Origin: Scalesia atractyloides
Taxonomy: Eukaryota; Streptophyta; Magnoliopsida; Asterales; Asteraceae
Length of the DNA: 64,000 nucleotides
NCBI GenBank assembly: GCA_947069175.1
Contig: CAMTDV010000018.1
Coordinates: 45,582,869 to 45,646,868 of the forward strand
Direction of reading: 5' to 3'
Positions 35,405 to 47,969 of the stretch are shown piece by piece; position 1 is the stretch's first letter; the number at the start of each line of letters is the position of its first letter. The position numbers and the translations under genes are program-made. The notes beneath the pieces were generated by a model. It made no database searches. It saw only the letters and a list, made by a program, of their open reading frames with translations, and had not been told where the DNA came from.

Positions 35405-37298
35405 TTTTAAGATTTTGAACTGTGATCCCCCGAAAATGTGATCCCCGGAAATTTGATCCCCCGAAAATTCCTTGCCGAAACCAAGTGTTAAAACCGTGGC
35501 CGCACACTAGTATTAGAAGCACACTCCAATTAACAATTCGAGAAATGTAAGTCAATGCAAGAACCCGTCAACTAGCTAACTCAAAAACTTTTCACACGTG
35601 TGAACTCGCTTCCGGTACCGCACCTCAAAACCTGTCAAAACTTTTGCCACAAACAAAAATTTTTTTTATTTTATTTAATAAACCTCTTCTTTTTAAAAAA
35701 AAACTAAAGTAACCTAAAAGATATTATTATTATTATTAATAATATGATTGCCTAATCATTACACCTAATGATTGTCTTATTATATTGTTAGATATTAACT
35801 AAACCCTAATGTCTCAAAACTTCAAACCAGATTAAAAAATATCTACTTTTCCCGACACCTAAGACCGTTGCAAAAAAAAATTGATGGTTCCTTTTCTTTC
35901 GTTTTCCGATGGCAGCAAATGTCATACAATCCAGTGAACAATATAGATGATGAATGGTGGTGTTAGACTAGAGCTTATCGTCACACAGCGGTGGTCGAAG
36001 TTGAATGAAGATGAGACGGAGTGAATGGTAAACAGACGACGGAGGAGGTGTGGTGGTCGAGGGTGATGTTTATGTAGACAGTCGCCGGAAGTAACAATGT
36101 TCACGTCATTGGTGACCGGAGGCCGTGTTTCAGTCGACGAAGAAGATGATGTAAGAAGATGAGCTCGATGGTGAAGGTGATGTAGCACAGATGGTGAAGG
36201 TGATCGGAATGAGAATGATGTTAATGGTGGTTTCAGAATTTGTGTGCAGATGGTGTAGAGCTCCGGTGATGTTGCAGGTGACGAGAGACAATGAGGGTGC
36301 CGTGTCGTGATGGCAGTTGCAGGTTATTGACACGAAAAAGGAGATAAAAGACGATGTTTTCAGCGATGGTGATTGACGAAATGGAGACGTTGAGAAAGTT
36401 GCAGGTTGTTGTTGGGAAAGACGGGATGTTGGCGGTTGTATGAGGTTGGTGAATGAAATGGTGTGTGGTGAGCGGTGGAGTGTGCGAGGAGAGTGTGCGA
36501 TGAACGGTGTGCATTGAGTGTGCGGTTGGAGATGAGGTGCAGTGCAGTGTGCGGTCGAAGGTGATGTGTGCGAGTTGGTGTTTGACGGAGGTGGTGTGTG
36601 CGAGATGATGACGTGAAGACGTGGATACAATGATGTTGAGTTACCGGTGTAGATGAATGTAGTAGTGAAGGTGATGGTCCGGTCGGAAATGAGCTCAATG
36701 GTGGATGTGCGATGATAATGGTGGCAGGTTATACTGAATGATGATGTCGAGTTTTCGTTACGGCGGTGAAGGTGGTGATGTGAGTGGTAAAGAAAGTGGT
36801 CGGAGGTGGTTGTTGACGTTGGTGAGAAAGTGTGCGAGTGAGTGTAAAGGTGTGCGAGAGAACGGAATTGTGCGATGAATTGTAGTGTGCAGTTGAGGCT
36901 GTGGTGTGCGGTGGTTGTGAAGTTGTAGTGTGTGATTGGAATTCTGAAGTGGTATGTGGAGTGTGCGAGGTGGTGGGATGATTCGTTGATGAAGTTTCAA
37001 AAATAATTTATTTTGAAATCTTTCAAATATTACGGAAATAATAATAATAAAGGAAACCACCAACTTTCCTCAAAAGATGGAATTTTTTAGAAGTAACATC
37101 TATGACCAAATCCCTTTCCAACCTTTGAAAAGATTTTCCTCAATCCGTTAACAGTTTTTGAAAGATTAAAATAGCAAATTATGAGAATTTTTTAACAAAA
37201 ACTGACGAACACAATGAAGAACACAAAGAACACCGACCAAAACTAAAGTAAATCTTGAATATTTGATATCCAACCGAGTCTAGAAAAAGGTTCTAAAG
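35405..37298 (-). other. Long leader of copia element F
   Basis: 1.9 kb between PBS and the first ATG. 35900-37000 is strongly biased: GGTGATG and GTGTGCGAG-type runs on the plus strand, pyrimidine-rich on the minus strand. Long minus-strand ORFs (for example 36130-36630) code only His/Ser/Thr/Pro-rich sequence and look like a by-product of this bias. No gene supported. Confidence 0.5.
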
Positions 37299-37311
37299 GC
37301 TCCGATACCAA
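37299..37311 (-). other. Primer-binding site of element F
   Basis: Minus-strand TTGGTATCGGAGCC next to LTR end ...GGGACTTACA, complementary to initiator tRNA-Met as in copia elements. Confidence 0.7.
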
Positions 37312-37312
37312 T

Positions 37313-37690
37313 TGTAAGTCCCAAAACCTTGGATCTTTTAATGATATCAAACAATCACCAAGAGTGGGCGGAATCCAAACTTGGTGATATTCAAGAATAT
37401 AAAAAACAAGAACACAAGTACACCGAAAATACTTTCAAACCTTGCACGCGATTCTATTACTATTACTAGCAAAACCGTCTGGTACAAAGTGAAACAACAA
37501 CCAAATCGCCTCCCTCTAGCTCTCTCTAGAATTTCTCTGTAACAATGAGGCTTAACCCTAATAATGAATAAACAAAACATTATATAGCGTCCACTAAGAA
37601 CTTGGCCCACATGGCCTAACCCAAGCCCAAAACACTAATTAGCCCACATGGCTTATCTCAATACTATCTAACCCATAGAAAACTAAGCCC
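37313..37690 (-). mobile_element. 5' LTR of copia element F (about 0.38 kb visible)
   Basis: On the plus strand it starts TGTAAGTCCCAAAACC at 37313. The minus strand carries CTATATAATG (TATA at 37579-37586). The outer end near 37690 is not clear, because gypsy sequence starts there without a visible TG/CA terminus. Confidence 0.65.
37579..37586 (-). promoter_or_regulatory. TATA box in LTR of F
   Basis: Minus-strand TATATAAT in GACGCTATATAATG, about 270 bp upstream of the PBS. Confidence 0.5.
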
Positions 37691-38358
37691 AATAGCTTAA
37701 ACTTGTGTTTGATAAAGATAAGCGTAAACCTACTAAATTATATGGCCTTACAAACCATCCTGCGTTCGCATTATTTGATACTGGAGCTGACTTGAGTTTT
37801 GTTTCAAAAAACATTGAATCATTTATGTGTTCTCAAGCAACTAAGCTAGATAAAAAGTACTCAATAGAATTAGCAAATGGTAAATTGATAAAAACCAGTG
37901 AAGTCATTCGTTGTTGTAGTATTCGGTAGTGCGATCATAGTTTTAGTATCTACCTATGACCAGTGGAGCTTGGTAGTTTCGATGTAGTTGTTGGAATGGA
38001 TTGGCTATCCAAGAATAAAGCTGAGATTGTTTGTTCGGAGAAATAAGTGCGTATACCCCGCTCTGACGGTGAAGCTATAGTGATTCATGGAGATCGGTCG
38101 ATTCGAAGATCGATAATAGTTAGCATTATGAGGATGCACAAGATGTTGCATAAGGATTATCCTGCATTCCTAGTTAATGTGGTTGATACAAAGATAGAAG
38201 GTAGGAAGATTGAAGAGATTCCTATAGTTCGTGATTATCCAGAAGTTTTTCCTGAAGACTTACCTGGATTACCCGCTAAGAAACAGATCGAGTTTAGAAT
38301 TGATCCTGTTCCTAGTGCTGCACCGATTGCAAAATCTACTTATAGATTAGCGCCTCGA
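37690..38358 (+). pseudogene. Gypsy protease to RT-start fragment
   Basis: LFDTGADLSFV near 37774 is the protease active site, then ELANGK, a stop near 37927, GMDWLSKNKAE near 37997, a stop near 38044, and RDYPEVFPEDLPGLPAKK with YRLAPR near 38350, where the match ends. It resembles family B and C pol but flanking domains are missing. A fragment left by deletion. Confidence 0.75.
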
Positions 38359-38878
38359 TGTGATAATAAATTTAAAGTTTATTAGAAATTATGTTGGCAA
38401 TATTAAGATAAACGCTTATCACGTAGCTGATAAAATGCGAAACGAACTTCGGTGACCGCCCGATTAATGTTAAAATCCTAAAAATAGTCCATTATAACTA
38501 AAATTATATTTTTAATCATATTCATGAGGAAAAATAAATAAAAACGCTTAGAAACTCTATTTTTCCAGTTTAAGCGCGTACTGCGCAACACAGCGCGCAT
38601 ACTATCAAATACAGATAACGCAGCCAGTCTAGACAAATAAAATATTGTTCATCAATATTATGGTGAGTTTATTTTTATAGAATGATAAACATAATTTAAA
38701 ATGCCTTAAAACGATATTAAAACGCGAGATAAAATGCCCGGTATCCAGTTAAATACATGTTTTTACGAAATATATACTACATATGTATGTATATGTAAGA
38801 ATGTATGTGTGCATGTGGGAGGTGGTGTCTAGGGAGTCTCCATACACCCCCTCTTTGACAAGTGTTGGTCTTGGAAAC
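38359..38878. other. Unassigned gene-free stretch
   Basis: No coding region seen. Contains an ATGTATGTATATG-type run near 38780-38815. Origin not recognised. Confidence 0.4.
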
Positions 38879-39178
38879 TGTAACAACCCGACCGCGTAAA
38901 AACAACAAACTGGCGGAAACATCAGGGAGTCACGTTAACAGATTGTTACAATAGCACATGGTATTTGAAATTTTGTTTTATTGAATTATTGAATTTACAT
39001 AGTTACATTGTCTTGATAACTAGAACAAACTAAACAAACATATTAGTTGTCTTTCATATTTTAAGGAAACTATGGCCCGCGTCCGATCATATGTGTAGCA
39101 TGCATCAAATCATCAAACGTTGTTCCCTGAAACCTATGTGAAAACGAGTCAGCAAAAATATGCCGGTGAGTACATAGG
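38879..39178 (-). mobile_element. LTR of element C, left part
   Basis: Plus-strand start TGTAACAACCCGACC. Interrupted at 39178 by element B and continued at 50929; joined length about 3.2 kb. In minus orientation this is the 3' LTR of element C. Confidence 0.8.
39174..39178 (+). repeat. Target duplication ATAGG (left) of B
   Basis: Identical to 50924-50928. Confidence 0.95.
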
Positions 39179-42100
39179 TGTGATACCCATGACGATACCA
39201 GGTACCCCTTAATTGGTTCTAAACTTTAAGCCATGCTTAAAACAATAATTGCGCGTAAACATTGCAAACTTGTATGACTTGTGTGCTAACTGAGCAATCG
39301 TTATTATGTCTCGGAGGAATCTGAGAGCACGCCATGATTCACATGACACTATTAAAGACTAACGATGCGAGGTTGGTGTCCTTAGCCTTGAACAACGTGT
39401 TAAACGGAGACTTGACGTTTAACAGCGTATCAAACCTTTGACGTTGATTATTAGGTTATCGGTAGCATCATTTAAGATTCCGATTTCCAGAAATAACGTA
39501 GTTTTGTGCCATAGAGTGTGATATAAGGTTTGAAGCTAATCGAAGCACGGGGACGCAAAATGAAGCAGCCTTCGTTTCGGGCATAACATAAGGCAACCAA
39601 ATGTTCAAGGAACGATCGATCAAGCTTAAAAACACTTAAACTAACCTAATACAAGACTTTTATGATTAAAACATAACTGGATTCGGATTTCGAGACGGTT
39701 ATGCTCAGTTTATAAAACCGAGTCTTTTGACACTAAAAACGCGAAAAACGGAGCCCGTTTCTCAAATCGGAGATGGTCCAGGACTAGAAAACAAACCTAA
39801 ACGCAACACGGAAGATAAACATCATCTTTTAGCGCGCAATACGTAGCACGAGGTGGCCACATGGGGCCCACCCCAAACCGCCACCCCCCATATTTTATTA
39901 TTTTTTTCTTTTAAATTATTTTTATTATTTCATTTTTATTTAATTTCCTCTTCAAATCTACACTAGAACACTTTCACCTCAGCTGATCTTGCACTAAACA
40001 CCTTCAAATCAAAGGTATAACTCTTGTTTCATAAGGTTTTAATCATAATTTCTTGAGAAAACTTGGTTTAGGTCATGAAACCCTTTTTAATCCATGATTT
40101 TTGGAAGTTTAAACAAGTTTATGGGCTGAATAAGAACACCTTGGGAATTCCCTGGTGTTATATGGCAGCTATAGTCTTAAATCTTTGGGTTTTGATACCC
40201 TAATCAACACCTGTTCGACAAAAATCGCATAACTATTCGATTAACCGAAAAACCATGAAACCAAGCTTGATTGATCTAAGTTCTAGCATATTTGAATTCT
40301 ACTTAATGTGGAGGTACTGAATATAGCTCCTACACCCTTCTGGACTCAAGATAAACCTGCGGAAACGGAGCTTGCGCTAGGTATATCGCCCGAAAACCGA
40401 ATCTATAGTAGGCAGACTATTGTTTTGACTAGAACTTGGTCTGTGATACTTGGATTGAGCTGAAATTGGGTGTGGTGATGTAGGGTATTATCAGGAAGGT
40501 CCAAGTAAAATTTTAGAGTTTTTGGAATTTTCTATAATTTTTGGTGAATGTTTGACTGTTTTATTGAAAGAATTTCGGAAAAATTACCAAACGAAATCAA
40601 TAAATCAGAAACTTTTACAGAGATGCTGGGGAAAATTTGTGGAGTGTTCTGGGAATTTTTGGAGTCCATTGGTTGAGTTTTGATTTGGGTTAAAATCCGC
40701 GTTTTTGCGAGTTTTCGGTAGTCGGGAACGGACCGAAACGAAATCAAAAAATCTCAAATTTTTGGGAAAAGTTCCTGGACATGTAAAGGATATTTTGAAT
40801 TCTTTTGGGAATTTTTGGACAACCGGTGATAATTAATGTTAATTATTTGATTAAATATAGTTTTATAAATAATTTATTTAAATAAGGAAAAGGTCAAAAT
40901 AAATTTCCAAATTATTTTCCCATAATCTACAGATTTTTACAAACTTGAACAAAATTTACAGATTTTTATTCAAATTATAGATTAAATGGGAATTTATGGA
41001 TTAAAAATAGGTTATTTTAAATCAATTTCGGCAGTTTACCGTATAACGAACCTGCCGGAACCGGGAGCTGACTCAACCTGAAAAATACTAAAAATAGAAC
41101 ACTGGGAGTATTTCGGGAGATTCCCAGCCAAATTGGGCACTGTGGGTGTGTCGTAAGACAGTTTGGGAAAATTCCCGACGGTGAAAATGGAAACTCAAAT
41201 TTGGGCAACTTAGACTCCCTAAACACCCAAACTCGCTTAATGAAAAGTCACGTGTTGGCACTATTGGTATTCCCGTACCATTATCTGAACATGTTAAACT
41301 ACTGACTTTGGCTGGTACGCGAAACGGTGCCCGGAAGCGAAACCGAAAACAAATACTACCCTGACCTCCATCACCATGCCAGTGTCCTATAGACTCAATC
41401 CGGGGTGAAAACTCCTGATCGAATCTAAGTTATAACCATTACCAACCTAGATACTGATTTGAGTTCGTACTTGCATGCTTGCTACTAAAGTTGATCCAGT
41501 TGCCTGATTACCCTTTTGTTGAGACTACTGCTACTTGAACTGTGAGTTTCACTCCCCCACTTCTAAAAAACTGTTTTACTGTTTTCTGGGGTGATTTGCA
41601 TGTTACAAAACTGTGTTAACATGCACCAACTTGTGATGATGTAAATTTTATAACACACGGTCTGGCAAGCTGGAGGTGTCTGTTATGACACGGTCCGGCA
41701 AGCTGAAGGTGTTTGTTATAACACGGTCCAGCAAGCTGAAGGTGTCTGTTATGACATGGTCCGACGAGCTGAAGGTGTTTGTTGTAACACGGTCCTGCTA
41801 GCTGAAGGTGTTTGTGTTGATAAATCCGTGAACTTTGACTTGTGCAATTAAACTTGTGAACCTATATTGTTACACAACAACTAAACTAGTGGAACTAACG
41901 TAGCGTTTAGCTGACCCTTTTCAAAACTAACATGCATTTCAGGTAAGACTAAGCAGGAATAAGAAACGTGCGTGTGGATGGCTTGAGTAGCAGAATGTAG
42001 TAGAATAAGAGCTTTAGTGGCTCGTAGTACTGTACTTGGACTTATGGTTTGTAATATGATATTATTAGTATGTTGTAACCGAGGTTCCCTTTGTATGTGA

Positions 42101-42182
42101 TATCAGGTTTTTAAATTATGGGGAATTACCATGTGTCTACCGCACCCTGCAATTATCTTCCGCTGCGAGTCGGGGTGTGACA
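39179..42182 (+). mobile_element. 5' LTR of B (3.0 kb)
   Basis: TGTGATACCCATGACG... to ...CGGGGTGTGACA. Five 33-bp tandem units near its 3' end. No genes inside. Confidence 0.95.
41655..41819 (+). repeat. Five 33-bp tandem units in 5' LTR of B
   Basis: Units ACACGGTCC..GCTGAAGGTGT start at 41655, 41688, 41721, 41754 and 41787. Confidence 0.9.
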
Positions 42183-42187
42183 GGAGA

Positions 42188-42200
42188 TGGTATCAGAGCC
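42188..42200 (+). other. Primer-binding site of B
   Basis: TGGTATCAGAGCC, 5 nt after the LTR end; initiator tRNA-Met type. Confidence 0.85.
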
Positions 42201-42558
42201 TTCGGTTATAGCGAACTAGGTATCCCTAAAGAACCTAGATATAACCTATGTTAGTTTCCACACGCTGAGAACCTCTAGAAACTGAGTGGTATGGTTATTA
42301 CCTGGAAGCCCTGGTGGGGCAAATAAAATATTGTGGTCCGGAACACCATAATTTATTTGCTCATACTTGGGAGTTCTGGGAACGTCATTGCGATAGGACG
42401 GAAATCCGTCTACTAACGTCGCCAACCATAAATAATTTTTAAAATCTTAAAAATCAAAATTGGGTACAATACGTGCTTATGTGTATATTTGTGGAATGTT
42501 GAGTTCAGTATTTCGGTCAGTAAAATCAGCGTTGTGTGTGGTTTTTTTTACAGGTGGC
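42201..42558 (+). other. Leader of B, gene-free
   Basis: No coding region. It ends in a pyrimidine run and TTTTTTTTACAG just before GTGGCATG (42544-42561), which looks like a 3' splice site, so a leader intron is possible but unproven. Confidence 0.35.
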
Positions 42559-43436
42559 ATGTCGCATCATTCTAGTCGCCAGACTACTTCGCATATGGAG
42601 ACTGATCCTACGGAGGATCCACTGATATCCCCATTGACATCGAGCAACGAGCCAGATCCCTAGGGTTACTGTTGTGGTCCTTACCCACCCAGACCTCGTA
42701 CTAGGCGCGAGGGGAGGCCTTGAGCGCCTACCGTTCCCCACCTCACCACCTGACTAGCTCCTCGGAGCACAGTCATACCCCGGATGTTATTATATCAGTA
42801 GGACCTATTCCTCGGAGCCCTACTCCCGCCACGGGGCATTGGGAGTGGGAGCCGGTAGCACCTAGGTTACCTACACCAGAGACTCCCCCCGACCCTTATA
42901 CTCCTTCCACTCTGAGTGCTTACTCACCCTCCTCACCTAGTTCCTAGGAGGTACCCCTTATCTGCCTCCGACAGGCGGCTCGTCGGAGGGTGCCTGTCCC
43001 TGTGCCTGTTTTTACCCCACCCGTTTCCCCTATTCGTCCGATACCTGTACCCATAGGGACCCAGCAGCATTTTACCGCCCGTTTTCTGACACCACCTTCG
43101 GAGGACCCTTCCCTTTTTCACACTTACGAGCGAGGTGGCCCTTCCCAGCCGTTTAGAGAGCCTTCCTCACCCGTCTGGGGCATACCCGTTCCTCCTCAGG
43201 AGGTGCCTGCTCCCATCACTAAGAGCAGCTTGATGAGGTTTCTGTTTGAGCAGATTTCATTGTTACGGATGGCGCGGGATGAGGATGAGCAGCAGAGGAG
43301 GTCTATGGGAGACTACCTGGTCGTCTTACAGTAGGCGATCATTGCTTTACAGCAGGGTATGGGATATGTTCATCATGAGCAGGATCATTTCCGGGCGTTG
43401 ATACCAGAATGGCCCCGAAACGCGCACCACAGATGA
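42559..43436 (+). pseudogene. Upstream ORF before gag in B (Pro-rich, coiled-coil end)
   Basis: Starts MSHHSSRQTTSH at 42559; stop at 42661 and a frame change before 42720. Then a Pro/Ser/Thr-rich body (PVPVPVFTPP, PPSEDPSLFHTYERGG) and a helical end (FEQISLLRMARDEDEQQRR) with one stop at 43332, ending at TGA 43434-43436. The last 28 nt overlap the gag start in another frame. Same place and general build as the upstream ORF of family A (MSSSSSD head, low-complexity middle, Gln/Glu-rich coiled coil), although the residues are hardly alike. Confidence 0.5.
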
Positions 43437-44640
43437 CTGAGGCAGAAATTGCGCAAATGATAGCGCAGCAACTCAAGGCTGTTATTCCCATGATTTTGGC
43501 ACATGTTAGCTCCGGTATTAACGCTAACCGCAACCGAATCTGCAACATGGACCGGTAGGTTAAAACGATAACCAAAATAATGGTAGGCCGATTTACACAT
43601 ATAAGCCTTTCATGGAATGCAAACCGATATAATTCAATGGAACTGAAGGACCAAATGGGTTTGTGAAATGGATCGAGAAGTCGGAATCGGTACTTAACAT
43701 AAGTAATTGTCCCGGTGATTGCGCAGTTAAATATACAACTTGTATCTTTACCGACCATGCTTTAAACTGGTGGAACACTATTGTTCAAACTCGCGGACCG
43801 GACGCGATTAATGCTATGACTTGGGATGATCTTAAGGTACTGATGAGGGAAAGGTTCTGTCCCACCCATGAAATTCAGAAGCTTGAACATGAGTTTTTGG
43901 AACCTGCAAATGCAAGGTGCCGACCATGCAGGTTACACAAACCGCTTCAATGAACTGGCGCGTATATTTCCAGACATGGTCCGACCGGAGTCCAAGAGGA
44001 TTGAAAGGTATATCTAGGGATTGGCCCCAGAAGTGAGGAGTATCATTAACTCGGTTGATACCTGACCATGCACTAGGTGGTAGCTAGGTCAGGTACTGCT
44101 ACGTACGATATGGTTAGACGCAAGATTCTGACAATGCCGGGAGAGCAGGCCGGGAATAAGAGAGAAGCCCCATAAAGTAGTCAAGCAGGGGCAACAATAC
44201 CGAAAAGGGGAAGAGTTACTAGCCAGGGTTATTCCATGACTACCCCAACGGGCAAATTTGATGGCTATAAAGGAACCGCCCCAAAGTGCAGCAAGTGTAA
44301 TCTCCACCACGTTGGTGGGTGCCGAACAGGGAGATGCTCGAGGTGCCATAGGAATGGGTATTTTGCCCGTAACTGTAGGGTACCCATGGAACCAAATCCT
44401 AAACCAACCCGTTTTCAACTTCCTAGGCCTCAACCTCTTCAGCAGCGACCTCAACAACCAGCACCAAAGGTTACCTACCCCCTCACGTGCTTCGGATGTG
44501 GCAGTACGGAACATTTTCAACGAAATTGCCCAAAGTTCACTCCGCCGGCAGCAGGAAGGAACATGCAGAACCAAGCATCTACCTCGAATACAGCTCAAGG
44601 CCGTGCCTTTGTCATGGGGCCGGGTGACGTATGCCAGGAT
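43409..44640 (+). pseudogene. gag: gag of B with zinc knuckles
   Basis: ATG at 43409 (MAPKRAPQMTEAEIAQMIAQ), stop near 43556 and frame change. The capsid core is MKWIEKSESVLNI, WWNTIVQTRG, LKVLMRERFCP. More breaks from 43920 to 44230. The nucleocapsid has CSKCNLHHVGGC, CSRCHRNGYFARNC (knuckle with Tyr in place of His) and CFGCGSTEHFQRNC (CX2CX4HX4C). It runs into protease in the same frame. Confidence 0.85.
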
Positions 44641-45021
44641 CCCAATGTGGTTTCAGGTACGTTCCTCGTTTCCGATCAATTTGCTTCAGTGTTATTTGAT
44701 ACGGGAGCTGATAGAAGTTATGTCTCAATTGCATTTTTGCCACTATTGAATATGCATGCTGTTGACTTAAAACAACCTTATTCCATTGAACTTGCCAATG
44801 GAAAACCGATCACTAGTCACCAACTCATTTGTAACTGCCCTATAACCCTTATTGGTTACCAATTTACTATTGACCTATTACCCGTAGAATTGGGTAGTTT
44901 CGACATCGTTGTAGGAATGGACTGGTTGTCCAGCCATCATGCGGAAGTATTGTGTGAGCAAAAGGTTGTGAGATTCCTTTATCCCCAACGAATGCGATCA
45001 TGGTACAGGGAGAGAAGTTAG
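44640..45021 (+). pseudogene. Aspartic protease of B
   Basis: LFDTGADRSYVS near 44694, ELANGKPI, then GSFDIVVGMDWLSSHHAEVL near 44900. Open frame 44236-45021 includes the zinc knuckles, so gag and protease are fused. Frame lost near 45000. Confidence 0.85.
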
Positions 45022-46563
45022 GTACCATGCTGAACCTCATATCTCACCTTAAGGAATTGAAGCATATAAGACAAGGATGACAGTAATTTTAGCCAGCGTC
45101 ATGACGGAGGAACTAGCGGAGAAGCGAATTAAGGACATCCCGATAGTATGTGAATACCCCGATGTATTTTCAGAGGAATTGCCCGGATAGCCGCCTAATC
45201 GGCAAGTCGAGTTTCGCATTGACCTAATACCGGGAACGGCACCCATTACCAAAGCCCCATATCGTCTTGCACCGTCTGAGATGCAAGAACTATCAACGCC
45301 GCTGCAGGAGTTACTGGATCGGCGTTTCATCCGTCCTATTTATTCCCCCTGGGGAGCCCTAGTCTTGTTTGTGAAGAAGAAGGACGGTAGCTTCCGCATG
45401 TGCATTGACTACCGAGAGTTGAATAAGGTCACTATCAAGAATCGTTACCCTCTTCCGAGGATCGATGATCTTTTTATCAGCTACAAGGAGCCCGATATTT
45501 TTCTAAGATAGATCTTCGTTCAGGTTACCATCAAGTAAAGGTCCAAGAGGACCATATTCCTAAGACAGCATTTCGAACTCGTTATGGCCACTATGAGTTC
45601 CTAGTTATGCCCTTCGGGCTAACCAACGCACCTGCAGTATTCATGAACCGAGTATTTAAACCGTACCTTGACAAATTTGTCATCGTCTTCATCGACGATA
45701 TCTTAATCTACTCTAAGAGTAAGGACGAGCACGAGCGTCACTTACGTGCTATTTTGGAAATACTACGGACAGAACAACTGTACGCTAAATTGTCTAAGTG
45801 CGACTTTTGGTTGCAAGCCGTGCAATTTTTAGGACATGTGGTGGATCAGTATGGAATTCATGTAGATCCAAGCAAGATAGAAGCGATAAAGGTTTGGCCG
45901 GTGCCGAAATCTCCAAAAGAGATACGCCAATTCTTGGGACTGGCAGGATATTACTGCCGCTTCATCGAAAACTTCTCAAGTATTTCCCAATCGATGACCG
46001 CTCTGACACAGAAGGACAGGAAGTATGAATGGGGTGAAGACCAGGAAACAACGTTCCAGCTGTTAAAGAAAAAGTTATGCGAGGCCCCAATCCTGACGCC
46101 ACCCGAATGCAATGATGACTTTGTCGTATATTGCGACACATCGCGACAAGGGCTTGGATGTGTCCTTATGCAAAGGAATAAAGTTAATGTGTACGCTTCT
46201 AGACAGTTGAAGGTGCATGAAAAGAACTACATGACGCATGATTTGGAACTAGGCGCCGCTATATTTGCACTAAAGATTTGGAGACATTACTTATATGGTA
46301 CCAAGTGTACTATATATACGGATCACAAAAGCCTCCAACACATCTTCGACCAAAAGGAATTGAACATGAGGCAGCGTAGATGGGTGGAAATGTTAAACGA
46401 TTACGATTGTGAAATAAAGTACCACCCGGGGAAAGCTAATGTGGTAGCGGATGCGCTAAGTAGGAAGGATCGAATTAAACCCCTTCGAGTGAGAGCCTTG
46501 GGAATGATTTTGCAGACAAGCCTGATAGATCAAATCCGGAACACGCAGATGCAAGCCCTGTAG
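45022..46563 (+). pseudogene. Reverse transcriptase and RNase H of B
   Basis: RT from about 45150: a stop at 45188, WGALVLFVKKKDGSFRM, YRELNK, a frame change with small loss near 45470-45510, MPFGLTNAPAVFMNR (two residues shorter than in A), FIDDILIYSK near 45690. RNase H: VYCDTSRQGLG, DLELGA, YTDHKSLQH, HPGKANVVADALSR near 46440. Open frame 45607-46563. Confidence 0.9.
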
Positions 46564-47922
46564 GAAAGCCAATTACCAAGTGAAGGATTGCACGGGAATG
46601 AGAAACGTTTTGTGAGGAAAATGGACGGTGTTGTATTTCAAGAATCGAGTGTGGGTTCCTGCAAGTTCGGAGCTGAGACACTTGATCATGGACGAGGCTC
46701 ATAAATCGAAATATTCGATTCACCCCGGTACAGATAAGATGTACCACAACCTTAAAGAATTTTACTGGTGGCCGGGGATGAAAAAGGACGTGGCTGAGTG
46801 CGCGAGTCAAGGCCGAGTATCAGAAACCATCAGGAATGTTGCAACAACCCGAGATACCTCGGTGGAAATGGGAACAAATCACGATGGATTTAGTGACTCG
46901 TCTTCCGAAAACGCCTCGTGGTCATGATGTGATTTGGGTAGTCGTCGATCGATTGACCAAATCCGCACATTTTATTCCGATTCGTACTACCTATAAGACC
47001 GACCAGTTGGCCGAAATCTATACTAATGAGATAGTAGCTAGACATGGTGTCCTGGTTGCTATTATTTCCGACTAAGACAACCATTTTATTTCGCGGTACT
47101 CGCAAAAGTTACAAGAAGCTTTGGGGACGTGAAATGATTTGAGCACTGCTTACCATCCCCACACCATGGCCATCGGAACACACGATACAGACACTAGAGG
47201 ACTTGCTTCATGCTTGTGTCCTGGACTTCGGAGGGACCTGGGACAAGCATCTTCCACTAGTGGAATTTTCATATAACAATAGTTACCACAGTAGCATCCA
47301 GCCAGCCCCATACAAGGCACTCTATGGTCAAAAGTGTCGATCACCACTTTGTTTGGCCGAAGTCGGTGACACTCAACTAACGGGATCTGAACTAGTTCAG
47401 GAAATGACCGATAAGGTACATCAGATTCGGAATCATCTGAAAGCCGCTCAGAGTCGGCAAAAGAGTTGGGCTGATGTACGTAGGAAACTGCTATCGTTCA
47501 AAGTGGGTGAACCGGTATTGTTAAAAGTATCGCCATGGAAAGGCGTTATTAGATTTGGAAAGACCGGAAAGTTAGCCCCGCGATACATTGGACCCTGCGA
47601 GATCCTAGAAAAAGTAGGCCCCGTAGCATATCGGTTGAAGCTACCAACCGAGCTTAGTGCCATTCATAATGTCTTCCACATTTCGAACTTAAAGAAGTGT
47701 CTTTCCAACGAGGCCACCCATATACCATTGGAAGACATACACGTTGATGATAAACTCCACTTTGTGGAAGAGCCGGTGGAAATAGTTGATGGCAGGGTAA
47801 AACAATTAAGGCATAACAAGATTTCACTGGTTAAAGTCCGGTGGAACTCGAAACAAGGACCTGAATATACCTTGGAACGGAAGGATGAATTCCGTAAAAA
47901 ATATCCTCACCTTTTCCCCTAG
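46564..47922 (+). pseudogene. Integrase with chromodomain of B
   Basis: HKSKYSIHPGTDKMY near 46700; the CLTC half of the zinc domain is lost in a small deletion near 46800. The core VDRLTKSAHF is near 46945, the second Asp region is broken (stop at 47073), and SERT-like sequence is scrambled near 47165. The frame 47203-47922 is open: FSYNNSYHSSIQ, PRYIGPCEI and a chromodomain end (EIVDGRVKQLRH, VKVRWNSKQGPEY). Stop at 47920-47922. Confidence 0.85.
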
Positions 47923-47954
47923 CTAGACATGGTAAATATCGGGGACGAAATTTC

Positions 47955-47969
47955 TTAACCGGGGGAGAC
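47955..47969 (+). other. Polypurine tract of B
   Basis: TTAACCGGGGGAGAC directly before TGTGATACCC. Confidence 0.8.

Noticed and set aside
36130..36698. His/Ser/Pro-rich protein on the minus strand
   Set aside because: Overlapping long ORFs in more than one frame follow from base-composition bias; no domain or start context.
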